Assembly (NCBI RefSeq): GCF_006381105.1
Contig: NZ_VDET01000037.1
Span: 48,315-112,314, forward strand
From: Flavicella sediminum
GTDB taxonomy: Bacteria > Bacteroidota > Bacteroidia > Flavobacteriales > Flavobacteriaceae
Length of the DNA stretch: 64,000 nucleotides
Direction of reading: 5' to 3'
This document shows, one piece after another, positions 50,545 through 59,338 of the stretch. A program made the translations under genes and the position numbers. The notes beneath the pieces are model-generated. The model ran no database searches, had not been told where the DNA came from, and was given only the letters and a program-made list of their open reading frames with translations. Every line of letters starts with the position of its first letter. Position 1 is the stretch's first letter.

Positions 50545-50568
50545 GGGCTTGTGCTATGTGTTTGTTGA

Positions 50569-51288
50569 CTATTCAATTACCATACTGTGGTAAACGTTTT
50601 GAACGTCATCATCTTCTTCTAATTTTTCAAGTAATTTCTCAACTTCAGCTTGTTGTTCTTCAGAAAGCTTTGTGGTTGTCGTTGGAATTCTTTCAAAGCC
50701 AGAAGATAAAATTTCTAAATTGTTTTCTTCTAAATAGGTTTGAATAGCACCAAATTGTTCAAAAGGACCATAGATTAAAATACCATCTTCGTCTTGGAAA
50801 ACTTCTTCAACATCAAAATCCATCAATTCCAATTCTAATTCTTCTAAATCAATTGCTGCTTCTTCAGAAGTAATTCTAAAGTTACAGGTATGATCAAACA
50901 TAAAAATTACAGATCCTGAGGTTCCAAAAGTTCCATTACATTTATTAAAAGCTGCTCTGACATTGGCAACGGTTCTGTTGTTGTTATCTGTAGCAGTTTC
51001 ACAAACGATAGCGATACCATGTGGAGCATAGCCTTCAAATAAAACTTCTTTATAATTAGCGGTATCCTTATCTGTTGCTTTTTTAATGGCGCGTTCAACA
51101 TTGTCTTTCGGCATGTTGGCCGCTTTCGCATTTTGCATTACAGCCCTTAAACGTGCGTTAGAGTCAGGGTTAGGCCCTCCTTCCTTTACCGCCATAACAA
51201 TATCTTTACCAATACGTGTAAAGGTTTTTGCCATTGCAGACCAACGTTTCATTTTTCTAGCCTTTCTAAACTCAAATGCTCTTCCCAT
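50569..51288 (-). CDS. YebC/PmpR family protein
   Basis: A 239-residue cytoplasmic protein of the YebC/TACO1 family. The N-terminal part has AMAKTFTRIGKDIVMAVKEGG, PDSNARLRAVMQNAKAANMPKDNVERAIKKA and FEGYAPHGIAI; an acidic C-terminal lobe follows (LEKLEEDDDVQNVYHSM). Members act as transcription factors or help ribosomes through proline-rich stretches. Length is normal. A consensus promoter precedes it and a terminator follows, so it is monocistronic. Confidence 0.94.
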   Translation of the reverse strand: MGRAFEFRKARKMKRWSAMAKTFTRIGKDIVMAVKEGGPNPDSNARLRAVMQNAKAANMPKDNVERAIKKATDKDTANYKEVLFEGYAPHGIAIVCETATDNNNRTVANVRAAFNKCNGTFGTSGSVIFMFDHTCNFRITSEEAAIDLEELELELMDFDVEEVFQDEDGILIYGPFEQFGAIQTYLEENNLEILSSGFERIPTTTTKLSEEQQAEVEKLLEKLEEDDDVQNVYHSMVIE

Positions 51289-51328
51289 TTCTAATCTCTT
51301 GTTTTATTGCCTAATAATTTTTGCTGAG

Positions 51329-51359
51329 CAAATGTAAAGATTACTTCACGCTTTTACAA
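51329..51359 (-). promoter_or_regulatory. Promoter of the YebC gene
   Basis: On the minus strand TTG (51359-51357), 20 bases, then TACATTTG (51336-51329): full Bacteroidota -33/-7 layout. The start codon at 51288 is 40 bases downstream. Confidence 0.65.
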
Positions 51360-51393
51360 TTTTTTTAATTGCTGTTTTTCCAAGGACTTGTGT

Positions 51394-52578
51394 CTACTTA
51401 ATTAGTTCATAAGATTGTTTGGCAATTTCAATTTCTTCATTGGTAGCAATCACTAATATTTTTACTTTGGCACCGTCTTTTTGAATTTCTCTTATTTCTT
51501 TTGAGCGAATTAAATTCTTAGGAATATCAATTTCAATACCCAATCCATCCATATCTGCACAAGACATTTGTCGAATCAAGCTAGAGTTTTCTCCAATACC
51601 AGCAGTAAATACAATGGCGTCTACACCATTTAGCACAGCGATATAAGAACCAATGTATTTTTTTATTCTATAGCTCGCTAATTTTAAAGCATTGATGCAA
51701 TTTTCATCTCCGTTAAGTGCCGCATTTTGTATTTCTCTTAAATCAGAATAACCGGTCAATCCTTTCATTCCAGATTCTTTTTGAAGTATATGATTTACTT
51801 CATCGGCAGATTTGTTGAATTTGTTTTTTAAATACAAAACCACAGATTGGTCTATATCTCCAGATCGGGTTCCCATAATTAAACCGTTCATAGGGGCAAA
51901 ACCCATAGAGTTTTCAATGCTTTCTCCGTTTTTTATGGCAGACATGCTACAGCCATTTCCTAAATGAATGGTCACTATTTTTTTTGATTTAGAACCTAAA
52001 TATTCAATGGCTTTTTCTGAAACGTATTTATGACTAGTTCCATGAAACCCATAAGCTCTAATTTTATTTTCATTTAAATAAGAATTAGGAATTGCATACT
52101 GGTAGGCTTCTATTGGCATGGTTTGATGAAAAGCCGTATCAAAAATAGCAATTTGCTTTGCGGATGTAAATATGGTTTCTGAAATTTCAATACCTATTAA
52201 ATTGGCAGGATTGTGCAAAGGAGCCAAGTCAAATAAATCTCGGATATTATCTTTTACTTCTTGTGTGACAAGAACAGTGCTTTTAAACTTGCTTCCACCA
52301 TGTACAACTCGGTGACCAACAGCTTGAATTTCATCTACTGAAGAAATAACACCTATTTTTGGATCCATTAAGGTTGCTTCAATTTTTCGAAGTCCGGCTT
52401 CATGATCTTTAATAGCTAAGGATTCGGTATGTTTTACCCCATCTTTTTCATGGGTGAAAATAGAATCTTCCATTCCAATACGTTCAATAATACCCACGCA
52501 TTTAACAAGTTGCAAAGGCATTTCTATCAATTGATATTTTATAGAAGATGATCCGGCGTTTAAGACTAGTATGTTCAT
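51394..52578 (-). CDS. ackA: Acetate kinase
   Basis: A 394-residue ASKHA-fold kinase interconverting acetyl phosphate and acetate with ATP. Motifs: VLNAGSSSIKYQL (phosphate 1), GHRVVHGGSKF (catalytic Arg/His region), GFHGTSHKYV, VTIHLGNGCSMSAI, and FTAGIGENS. Length is normal. It lies one base after pta, the classical pta-ackA pair for acetate overflow and acetyl-phosphate formation in the cytoplasm. Confidence 0.97.
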   Translation of the reverse strand: MNILVLNAGSSSIKYQLIEMPLQLVKCVGIIERIGMEDSIFTHEKDGVKHTESLAIKDHEAGLRKIEATLMDPKIGVISSVDEIQAVGHRVVHGGSKFKSTVLVTQEVKDNIRDLFDLAPLHNPANLIGIEISETIFTSAKQIAIFDTAFHQTMPIEAYQYAIPNSYLNENKIRAYGFHGTSHKYVSEKAIEYLGSKSKKIVTIHLGNGCSMSAIKNGESIENSMGFAPMNGLIMGTRSGDIDQSVVLYLKNKFNKSADEVNHILQKESGMKGLTGYSDLREIQNAALNGDENCINALKLASYRIKKYIGSYIAVLNGVDAIVFTAGIGENSSLIRQMSCADMDGLGIEIDIPKNLIRSKEIREIQKDGAKVKILVIATNEEIEIAKQSYELIK

Positions 52579-52579
52579 G

Positions 52580-54673
52580 TTAATTTTGATGTGCTTGAAT
52601 TGCGGTTAATAAAACAGTGTTAAAAATATCGTCTACTGTGCAGCCTCTACTTAAATCGTTTACAGGCTTGTTCAATCCTTGAAGCATTGGGCCAATGGCT
52701 AAGGCACCTGTTTCTCTTTGAATGGCTTTGTAGGTATTATTTCCTGTATTTAAATCAGGGAAAATTAAAACAGAAGCTTGTCCGGCTACCTCAGAAGCTG
52801 GCATTTTTGTTTGCGCTACAGACATGTCTACAGCGGCATCATATTGTATAGGTCCTTCAATTTTTAAATCAGGTCGAAGACGTTTGACAATTTCTGTTGC
52901 TTTTCTAACTTTTTCAACTTCTTCACCTTTTCCTGAGCTTCCAGAAGAATAAGACAACATGGCAATTCTAGCTTCAATTCCAAAAGCTTCCGATGATAGG
53001 GCAGAAGAAATAGCAATTTCTGCTAATTGTTCGGCATTCGGATTCGGATTAACCGCACAATCGCCCATAACAGAAACACGATCAGCTAAACACATAAAAA
53101 ATACCGATGAAACTACTGATACACCTGGTTTTGTTTTTATTAATTGTAACGAAGGTTTAATGGTGTGTTGTGTGGTGTGCGCCGCGCCTGAAACCATTCC
53201 ATCTGCCAAACCATTCATAATCATTAAAGTTCCGTAATAGGAAACATCAGTTACCAAATCTTTGGCAATAGTTTCTGTCATTCCTTTGTGTTTACGTGCT
53301 TCAAATAAAGTTTGCGCAAAAGCATCATTATGGATAGAGTCTTCTGGGTTTAGAATGTTTATTTTATCCAAATCAATTTGCAAGCCAATTTGGTCGCATT
53401 TTAATTGAATGGTATTTTTGTCTCCCAAAATCGTTAAATCAACTATGTTTAATATTTGTAATCTAGAAGCGGCTCGAATAATTCTTTCATCGTTTCCTTC
53501 TGGTAAAACAATATGCTTTCTGTTTTGTTTAGCTTTTTGAAGCATGTTGTATTGGAACATCTTCGGCGTCATCTTCGTGGAGCTATGTGTTGTCAAGCGT
53601 TTTGTAATTCCTTCGGCATTTACATAACTATCAAAAGTATCTAGCGATAATAATATTTTTTTGCTATTGCTTGCGTAAATTTTTGACTTTACGGCACCAA
53701 TTTTATTGGTAATGCTAAAAGTTCCTCCTTCAACTGAAATAATAGGTACTGTAGATTGTACTCCTTCTATAAGGCGAAGAATAGATTCTTCTGGAAGTAA
53801 AGAGCCTGTTAGAATAATCCCTGCAATTTTAGGGTAATTGCTCGAAGCATTTGCTTGCAAGGCTCCTAAAATAATATCCGCTCTATCGCCAGGTGTTACT
53901 ACCAGCGCATTGTCTTTAATCCTAGTCAAATAATTTCTTAGTTGCATGGCACCAGAGCTGTAGCTTCCAATGCTATTGTCTAAAAATTGTTCTCCAAATA
54001 GGACTTTACCATCCAATGCTTCTACAACTTCTTTTACGGTTGGGTTGCTTAAGAAGCTTACTTTAGGAATGATGTCAATTTGTATTTCTTTTGGTATGTG
54101 TTTTTGCAAGGCTTTTTTGACAAAGTACATTTCTGATTCGTCAATTTTGTTTGCAATCAATCCAATAACATCTACTTCTTTTTCTTTAAAAGATTTATAG
54201 GTAAGTTGCATTGTTTGAATAAATTCTTCCGTTGTTTTTCCATTTCCAGAACCAACAATCAATGCAGGGATGTTTAAATTTTTAGCAATCATTAAATTTA
54301 CATCCAACTCAGTAAAACCTCCAATACCTGAAAAATCACTTCCTTCAACCAAAACATAATCAAATCGATTTTCGAGTTGTTTGTATTTTTCAATGACAGT
54401 ATTAATGACTTCATCTATTTTTCCTTCCCCTAATAATTGTACAACTTCTCCTTGTTTGTAAGCGTAACAATCCTTGTAGTCGAGATTTAAATTGAAAAAA
54501 TTAATAGCCGTATTGGTATGGTCATCATACTTGCTTTCATTTGCTTCATTAATAATAGGTCTGAAATAGCCTACTTTTGAAGACTTGGTAAGCATCATTC
54601 TTAGAAGTCCAAGTGATACTAACGATTTACCACTATCAGATTCAATAGTAGCTATATAAATTGCTTTACTCAT
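52580..54673 (-). CDS. pta: Phosphate acetyltransferase (long form)
   Basis: A 697-residue enzyme that exchanges acetyl-CoA and acetyl phosphate. Three parts: a BioD-like P-loop domain (residues 1-~220, ESDSGKSLVSLGLL), a DRTGG domain (~225-335) and the catalytic PTA domain (~370-697, HIVLPEGNDERIIRAA, MVSGAAHTT, LSYSSGSSGKG, DAAVD). This is the long regulatory form found in many bacteria. No gene precedes it within 175 bp. It is co-transcribed with ackA. Confidence 0.96.
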   Translation of the reverse strand: MSKAIYIATIESDSGKSLVSLGLLRMMLTKSSKVGYFRPIINEANESKYDDHTNTAINFFNLNLDYKDCYAYKQGEVVQLLGEGKIDEVINTVIEKYKQLENRFDYVLVEGSDFSGIGGFTELDVNLMIAKNLNIPALIVGSGNGKTTEEFIQTMQLTYKSFKEKEVDVIGLIANKIDESEMYFVKKALQKHIPKEIQIDIIPKVSFLSNPTVKEVVEALDGKVLFGEQFLDNSIGSYSSGAMQLRNYLTRIKDNALVVTPGDRADIILGALQANASSNYPKIAGIILTGSLLPEESILRLIEGVQSTVPIISVEGGTFSITNKIGAVKSKIYASNSKKILLSLDTFDSYVNAEGITKRLTTHSSTKMTPKMFQYNMLQKAKQNRKHIVLPEGNDERIIRAASRLQILNIVDLTILGDKNTIQLKCDQIGLQIDLDKINILNPEDSIHNDAFAQTLFEARKHKGMTETIAKDLVTDVSYYGTLMIMNGLADGMVSGAAHTTQHTIKPSLQLIKTKPGVSVVSSVFFMCLADRVSVMGDCAVNPNPNAEQLAEIAISSALSSEAFGIEARIAMLSYSSGSSGKGEEVEKVRKATEIVKRLRPDLKIEGPIQYDAAVDMSVAQTKMPASEVAGQASVLIFPDLNTGNNTYKAIQRETGALAIGPMLQGLNKPVNDLSRGCTVDDIFNTVLLTAIQAHQN

Positions 54674-54778
54674 ACACTTTAAAATTAGGGTATAAAATTA
54701 CAATATCTTAGAAAAATAAAAGACTAAAAAGTTTTTATTTTACATGATTCTTATCATGGTATTATAGTTTTACAATGA

Positions 54779-54817
54779 TTAAAAAAATGCTGTAATCTAT
54801 AAAATAGAGAACAGCAT
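54779..54817 (-). terminator. Terminator of the acyl-CoA carboxylase gene
   Basis: AATGCTGT (54785-54792) and ACAGCATT (54810-54817), extended by TCTAT/ATAGA inside, form the stem. On the minus strand a T-rich tail follows. It lies 32 bp past the carboxylase stop. Confidence 0.8.
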
Positions 54818-54848
54818 TCAATGATATTTTGAAAAGATAAGAAATAAA

Positions 54849-56477
54849 TTAGACTTGAATAACACCTAAATTAAAAGCTTTTTCAATAGGAGCATGATTT
54901 GCTGCTTCAATTCCTGTGCTTATCCATTTTCTTGTGTCTAACGGATTTATTACTGCATCTGTCCAAAGGTGAGCAGCTGCATAATAAGGAGAAGTTTGCT
55001 CGTCGTACTTTTCTTCAATAGATTTTAATATTTCTTGTTCTCTTTCTGTAGTAATTATTTCTCCTTTTTTCTTTAAGCCCGCAGTTTCCATTTGCAACAA
55101 TACTTTAGCTGCTTGTGTTCCCCCCATTACAGCTAATCGAGCACTAGGCCATGCAAATATTAAACGAGGATCAAATGCTTTTCCGCACATAGCATAATTT
55201 CCAGCTCCATAAGAATTTCCAACAACAACCGTGAATTTTGGAACAACAGAATTACTAACGGCATTCACCATTTTAGCACCATCCTTTATAATACCTCCGT
55301 GTTCTGATTTGCTACCCACCATAAATCCGGTAACATCTTGTAAAAAAACTAAGGGTATTTTTTTCTGATTGCAATTGGCGATAAAACGAGTGGCTTTGTC
55401 TGCAGAATCAGAATAGATAACCCCACCGAATTGCATTTCTTTTTTTGCTGTTTTCACTACTTTTCGTTGATTTGCAACAATACCAACGGCCCAACCATCA
55501 ATTCGTGCATATCCGCAAATAATTGATTTCCCATGGCCATCTTTATAAGCTTCGAATTTTGAATCATCTACCAATCGCTTAATGATTTCATTCATATCGT
55601 ATTGATCTGTTCTTAGCTTTGGTAAAATTCCGAAAATTTCTTCAGGATTTTCTTTTGGTTCAGTTGGTAAAGCTCTATTGTATCCAGCTTTGTCAAAATC
55701 TCCAATTTTATCAATTATGTTTTTGATTGTGTCTAAAGCAGCTTTATCATCTTTAGATTTGTAGTCGGTAACTCCTGAAATTTCACAATGTGTTGTAGCT
55801 CCTCCTAAGGTTTCATTGTCAATACTTTCGCCAATTGCAGCTTTTACTAAGTAGCTTCCTGCTAAAAATATGCTAGCCGTTTTATCTACAATCAATGCTT
55901 CATCACTCATAATGGGTAAATAAGCGCCTCCTGCAACACAGCTACCCATAACGGCAGAAATTTGTGTAATTCCCATACTGCTCATAATGGCATTGTTTCT
56001 GAAAATTCTTCCAAAATGTTCTTTATCAGGAAAAATCTCATCTTGTAATGGGAGGTATACGCCAGCGCTGTCTACTAAATAAATGATAGGAATTTTATTT
56101 TCCATAGCAATTTCTTGCGCACGTAAATTCTTTTTTGCCGTAATTGGAAACCAGGCACCTGCTTTTACCGAAGCATCATTGGCAACAACAATACATTGTT
56201 TACCGCTAATATGGCCAATTTTTACAACTACACCACCTGAAGGACAGCCTCCATGTTCTTCGTACATTTTATCTCCTACAAAAGCACCAATTTCAATAGA
56301 TTTTGTATCGTCATCTAGTAAATAAGTAATACGTTCTCTTGCTGTTAGCTTACCTTTAGAACGAATATTTTCTAATCTTTTTTCTCCGCCACCTTTGTAA
56401 ACTTTTAGAAGTTTTTTCTTTAGACTTGCTGCTAAAAGTTTGTTGTGATCTTCGTTTTTGTTGAAATTGATATCCAT
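54849..56477 (-). CDS. Acyl-CoA carboxylase, carboxyltransferase (beta) subunit
   Basis: A 542-residue crotonase-fold carboxyltransferase of the propionyl-CoA / methylcrotonyl-CoA carboxylase beta type. Features: GGEKRLENIRSKGKLTARER at the N-terminus, GGCPSGGVV, the oxyanion-hole glycines in MGSCVAGGAYLPIMSDE and VVGNSYGAGNYAMCG, and the end region PLDTRKWI. The biotin carboxylase and biotin carrier subunits are not in the window. The YAAAHLWTDAVI stretch resembles methylcrotonyl-CoA carboxylase (leucine breakdown) more than the propionyl enzyme, but I would not fix the substrate on this. It stands alone with its own terminator. Confidence 0.9.
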   Translation of the reverse strand: MDINFNKNEDHNKLLAASLKKKLLKVYKGGGEKRLENIRSKGKLTARERITYLLDDDTKSIEIGAFVGDKMYEEHGGCPSGGVVVKIGHISGKQCIVVANDASVKAGAWFPITAKKNLRAQEIAMENKIPIIYLVDSAGVYLPLQDEIFPDKEHFGRIFRNNAIMSSMGITQISAVMGSCVAGGAYLPIMSDEALIVDKTASIFLAGSYLVKAAIGESIDNETLGGATTHCEISGVTDYKSKDDKAALDTIKNIIDKIGDFDKAGYNRALPTEPKENPEEIFGILPKLRTDQYDMNEIIKRLVDDSKFEAYKDGHGKSIICGYARIDGWAVGIVANQRKVVKTAKKEMQFGGVIYSDSADKATRFIANCNQKKIPLVFLQDVTGFMVGSKSEHGGIIKDGAKMVNAVSNSVVPKFTVVVGNSYGAGNYAMCGKAFDPRLIFAWPSARLAVMGGTQAAKVLLQMETAGLKKKGEIITTEREQEILKSIEEKYDEQTSPYYAAAHLWTDAVINPLDTRKWISTGIEAANHAPIEKAFNLGVIQV

Positions 56478-56539
56478 TGAGATGCTCCTAATTTTAGCCT
56501 GCTAAAGTACAAAATTGTGTTGTAAAATTAATTTTAACT

Positions 56540-56564
56540 ACCAAGGTTTTATTTACCATGGTAA
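56540..56564 (+). promoter_or_regulatory. Paired ACCnnGGT operator-like sites
   Basis: ACCAAGGT at 56540-56547 and ACCATGGT at 56555-56562 are spaced 15 bp start to start. The second lies within the perfect 12-bp palindrome TTACCATGGTAA (56553-56564). They sit at the -33 position of the DoxX operon promoter (-7 box 56582-56589). The operon contains its own MarR-family regulator, the most likely ligand. Confidence 0.5.
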
Positions 56565-56581
56565 GTATTAAAATATTTTTG

Positions 56582-56589
56582 TATATTTG
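56582..56589 (+). promoter_or_regulatory. -7 promoter box of the DoxX-pirin operon
   Basis: TATATTTG followed by C, 26 bases before the DoxX start codon. It excludes the upstream in-frame codon at 56558, which lies within the operator. Confidence 0.6.
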
Positions 56590-56614
56590 CCTTGAATTAT
56601 TAAATACAAATACC

Positions 56615-56965
56615 ATGAAAAAAAATAAAATAATCTATTGGATAGCAACAGGTTTGCTAAGTTTAATGCTGTTAATGTCAGCAGGAATGTATGTGTTTAA
56701 CCATGAAATGGTTGTGCAAGAATTTGTGAAACTTGGGTATCCTACCTATGTTGTTTATCCTTTAGCTTTAGCGAAACTACTAGCGGTTGCAGCGCTTTTA
56801 TTGAAGAAAAAAGGAGTTTTAGTGGAGTGGGCTTACGCAGGATTGTTCTTTGATTTTGTTTTGGCGTTTTTTGCACATTATATGATAGGAGATGGAGAGC
56901 AAATTCCGGCAGTAGTCGCAATAAGTATTTTGGCTGTTTCATACATTTATAAGAATAAATTTTAA
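56615..56965 (+). CDS. DoxX family membrane protein
   Basis: A 116-residue inner-membrane protein with four helices, starting at ATG 56615. The pattern ATGLLSLMLLMSAGMYVFN, LGYPTYVVYPLALAKLLAVAALL and EWAYAGLFFDFVLAFFAH fits the DoxX/DoxX-like family (YkgB-type), often linked to thiol and redox stress. Its stop codon overlaps the OsmC start by one base (TAATG), so translation is coupled. Upstream codons were rejected because they fall in the promoter. Confidence 0.85.
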   Translation: MKKNKIIYWIATGLLSLMLLMSAGMYVFNHEMVVQEFVKLGYPTYVVYPLALAKLLAVAALLLKKKGVLVEWAYAGLFFDFVLAFFAHYMIGDGEQIPAVVAISILAVSYIYKNKF

Positions 56966-57369
56966 TGAAAGTGCTTCCAAAATCTAAAGTAGTATTGAGT
57001 AGGTCTAATTTTCAGGCCGTGGCAACAAGTAGACAATATACTTACCCAATAGATACTTTGCAAAAAAAAGGAGGGAAGGACACAGGCCCAAGCCCTGTTG
57101 AATATTTTTTATCAGGAATAGCTTCTTGTGTAGCCATAACTTTAAGAATGTATGCTGATAAAATGAAATGGGATCTTGGAGAGATAACGGTGGAAGTTTC
57201 TGAAAAAACAGAATTGACAACTAAAGGCATACAAAAGAAATTATTGGAAACAATTTCTTTTGAAAAAAAGCCAACGGAGCAGCAATTAGCATTGCTTAAA
57301 GAAGTATCAAATAAATGTCCTGTCGCGCAAATGGTAAAAACAGAAACAATAATTATTAAAACAATTTAA
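56965..57369 (+). CDS. OsmC family peroxiredoxin-like protein
   Basis: A 134-residue OsmC/Ohr-fold protein. It has the N-terminal strand VVLSRSNFQAVAT, the first redox cysteine in GIASCVAITLRMYADK and the second in VSNKCPVAQMV, the pair that reduces organic peroxides in this family. KKGGKDTGPSPVEYFL matches the typical loop before the first helix. It is translated with DoxX and lies 1 bp before the flavin reductase gene. Confidence 0.92.
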   Translation: MKVLPKSKVVLSRSNFQAVATSRQYTYPIDTLQKKGGKDTGPSPVEYFLSGIASCVAITLRMYADKMKWDLGEITVEVSEKTELTTKGIQKKLLETISFEKKPTEQQLALLKEVSNKCPVAQMVKTETIIIKTI

Positions 57370-57370
57370 A

Positions 57371-57907
57371 ATGAAAAATATAATAGCATTAGGAGGAAGT
57401 ACTAGTAAAAAATCAATAAACAAAGCATTGGCTGTATATGCAGCTAGTCAATTAAAAAATGTTGATTTAACGGTTTTAGATTTGAATGATTTTCAATTAC
57501 CATTATATAGTGTCGATATAGAATTAGAAGAAGGAATGCCTTCAGAAACAAAAAGATTGAATGCAGCGTTTGATAAAGCAGATGGTTTTGTGGTTTCTTT
57601 AGCAGAACATAATGGAGCTTATACTGCGGCATTTAAAAATGCATTCGATTGGTTAAGTAGAATAAACGGAAAGGTTTGGCGAGAAAAACCAGTCTTATTA
57701 ATGGCAACTTCACCTGGAGCAAGAGGTGGTTTGACTGTTTTGGAAATTGCTGCTGGGCGTTTTCCTTATATGGGAGCTCAAATTGCAGGACAATTTTCAC
57801 TGCCCTCTTTTTTCGATAATTTTAAAGAAGAAGCCGTTGTAGAAGGCGAATTAAAAGCAGATTTATTTGCGCAAATTGATTTGTTTCAAAAAGCAATTGA
57901 TCTGTAG
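57371..57907 (+). CDS. NADPH-dependent FMN reductase family protein
   Basis: A 178-residue flavodoxin-like reductase. The FMN phosphate loop is ALGGSTSKKSINKALA at the N-terminus, and VSLAEHNGAYTAAFKNAFDWLSR is the characteristic flavin-binding region (family form: PEYNGSxPxxLKNxIDW). ATSPGARGG follows. It reduces FMN, quinones or azo compounds. In this operon it probably takes part in quinone or electrophile detoxification with pirin and OsmC. It lies 4 bp before the MarR gene. Confidence 0.9.
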   Translation: MKNIIALGGSTSKKSINKALAVYAASQLKNVDLTVLDLNDFQLPLYSVDIELEEGMPSETKRLNAAFDKADGFVVSLAEHNGAYTAAFKNAFDWLSRINGKVWREKPVLLMATSPGARGGLTVLEIAAGRFPYMGAQIAGQFSLPSFFDNFKEEAVVEGELKADLFAQIDLFQKAIDL

Positions 57908-57911
57908 GAGT

Positions 57912-58349
57912 ATGGGAGATTTAGCTAAAGAAATAAATTCAACGTTTCCGTCAGAGCGAATTAAGGCTTTGATAAATATAAAATATACATCTAATTGGAT
58001 TGAAAACCAATCGAATGAATTATTGAAACCTTTTCAAATTTCGGTACAACAGTACAATATACTGCGTATTTTAAGAGGAGCTAAAGAAGCAATAAAAGTG
58101 CAAACTGTTAAAGATAGGATGATTGAAAAATCTCCAAACGCTACGCGATTAATGGATAAACTCTGTTCAAAAAAATTAATAGAAAGGTTTCGTTGTGAAG
58201 ATGACCGAAGAGTTGTTTATGTTAAAATAGCAAAAGCCGGACTAGATATTTTAAAGGATATTAATATGGATGCAGTTGGTGATAGCATGAATAAATTGTC
58301 AGAACAAGAAGCAAGGCAGTTAAACACACTTTTAGATAAAATTCGGTAA
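57912..58349 (+). CDS. MarR family transcriptional regulator
   Basis: A 145-residue winged-helix regulator starting at ATG 57912; the longer frame from 57867 would overlap the reductase gene and adds no family sequence. Motifs: FQISVQQYNILRILRGA, VKDRMIEKSPNATRLMDKLCSKKLIERFRCEDDRRVVYVKIAKAG, which is the recognition helix plus wing of MarR, and the C-terminal dimer helix. It is inside the operon it most likely controls. The ACCnnGGT pair at 56540-56564 is the candidate target. Only one cysteine of note (in LCSKK) is present; redox sensing is possible but speculative. Confidence 0.92.
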   Translation: MGDLAKEINSTFPSERIKALINIKYTSNWIENQSNELLKPFQISVQQYNILRILRGAKEAIKVQTVKDRMIEKSPNATRLMDKLCSKKLIERFRCEDDRRVVYVKIAKAGLDILKDINMDAVGDSMNKLSEQEARQLNTLLDKIR

Positions 58350-58375
58350 GTTTTTAATCCCTAAAACAATACATC

Positions 58376-59245
58376 ATGAAAACAAGAAGTATTCAAAATA
58401 AAAGTAAAAGCAATTTTGTAAACATGGGACCTATAAGGTTAAGACAACCTTTGCCTAGTTTTGCCATTAATAATGTAGATCCATTTATTTTATTACATCA
58501 TTATGGACCCTATGAAATAAACGCTAAAAGTAATCCTTTCGATTTAGGGCCACATCCGCATCGCGGTTTTGAACCAATAACTTTTTTAATTCAAGGAGAG
58601 CAATTGCATAGAGATTCTTTAGGTAATGAAAGTATCGTTAAGTCGGGTGATGTGCAATGGACAACGGCAGGAAACGGAATTGTTCACGCAGAAGGACCAA
58701 CAAAAGAATTTGTAAAAAAAGGAGGTTTATTGGAAGGAATACAGCTTTGGTTGAACTTACCGGCAAGTCATAAAATGATGGAACCAAATTACCAACATGT
58801 GAAAAATGAAGATTTCGCTGCGGTAACTTCGCAAGATTTGAAGACTTCTTTAAAAATTATCTCTGGTACCTATAAAGGAGTAAAAGGTAAAATAGAAACA
58901 CAAACAGGGGTACAAACCATTTGGGGTAATTCTCTAGAAGGATCGGAATATTTTATTGAAATACCGAAAAAGCATGATGTTTTGATCTATTTAATTAAAG
59001 GAAGTGTATTTGTAAATGAGGTAGAGCATTTAAGGGAGGAAGGAGATAGAATGTTTACTTTTAAGCAAGATGGTGAGGGGATTAATATAAAAGCTACCGC
59101 GGATAGTGAGTATTTAGTATTGTCTGGAGTTCCATTGAAAGAAAAAGTTGTATCACACGGACCTTTTGTAATGAATAGTCAGCAAGAAATTCAGCAAGCT
59201 ATTCAAGATTATCAAAAAGGAAAAATGGGCTACTTGGCCGAATAA
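58376..59245 (+). CDS. Pirin family protein
   Basis: A 289-residue bicupin. The iron-binding N-terminal cupin is clear: LGPHPHRGFEPITFLIQGEQ (two His), HRDSLGNESIV and GNGIVHAEGP (His, Glu). The C-terminal cupin has VFVNEV and GDRMFTF. Pirins act as quercetinase-like dioxygenases or redox regulators. It closes the DoxX operon and is followed by a terminator. Its last 75 bases recur in decayed form at 63520-63594, 4.35 kb downstream. Confidence 0.93.
   Translation: MKTRSIQNKSKSNFVNMGPIRLRQPLPSFAINNVDPFILLHHYGPYEINAKSNPFDLGPHPHRGFEPITFLIQGEQLHRDSLGNESIVKSGDVQWTTAGNGIVHAEGPTKEFVKKGGLLEGIQLWLNLPASHKMMEPNYQHVKNEDFAAVTSQDLKTSLKIISGTYKGVKGKIETQTGVQTIWGNSLEGSEYFIEIPKKHDVLIYLIKGSVFVNEVEHLREEGDRMFTFKQDGEGINIKATADSEYLVLSGVPLKEKVVSHGPFVMNSQQEIQQAIQDYQKGKMGYLAE
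59207..59232 (+). repeat. Direct repeat, copy 1 (pirin 3' end)
   Basis: A 26-base segment near the end of the pirin gene is identical to 63557-63582. The homology extends about 35 bases further upstream at lower identity and through the stop codon. The pair flanks the TPR-LuxR regulator and the broken GH115 gene. Confidence 0.75.
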
Positions 59246-59267
59246 TTAAAATATAAAAAGCGAATTT

Positions 59268-59296
59268 AAAACCTATGCTATGTGTATAGGTTTTTT
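59268..59296 (+). terminator. Terminator of the DoxX-pirin operon
   Basis: AAAACCTAT and ATAGGTTTT pair around a nine-base loop, with T6 at the end. It lies 22 bp past the pirin stop. Confidence 0.82.
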
Positions 59297-59338
59297 GTGT
59301 GTTATAAAGTCTACAATAGTTTAAGTTCAAAATAGCAA

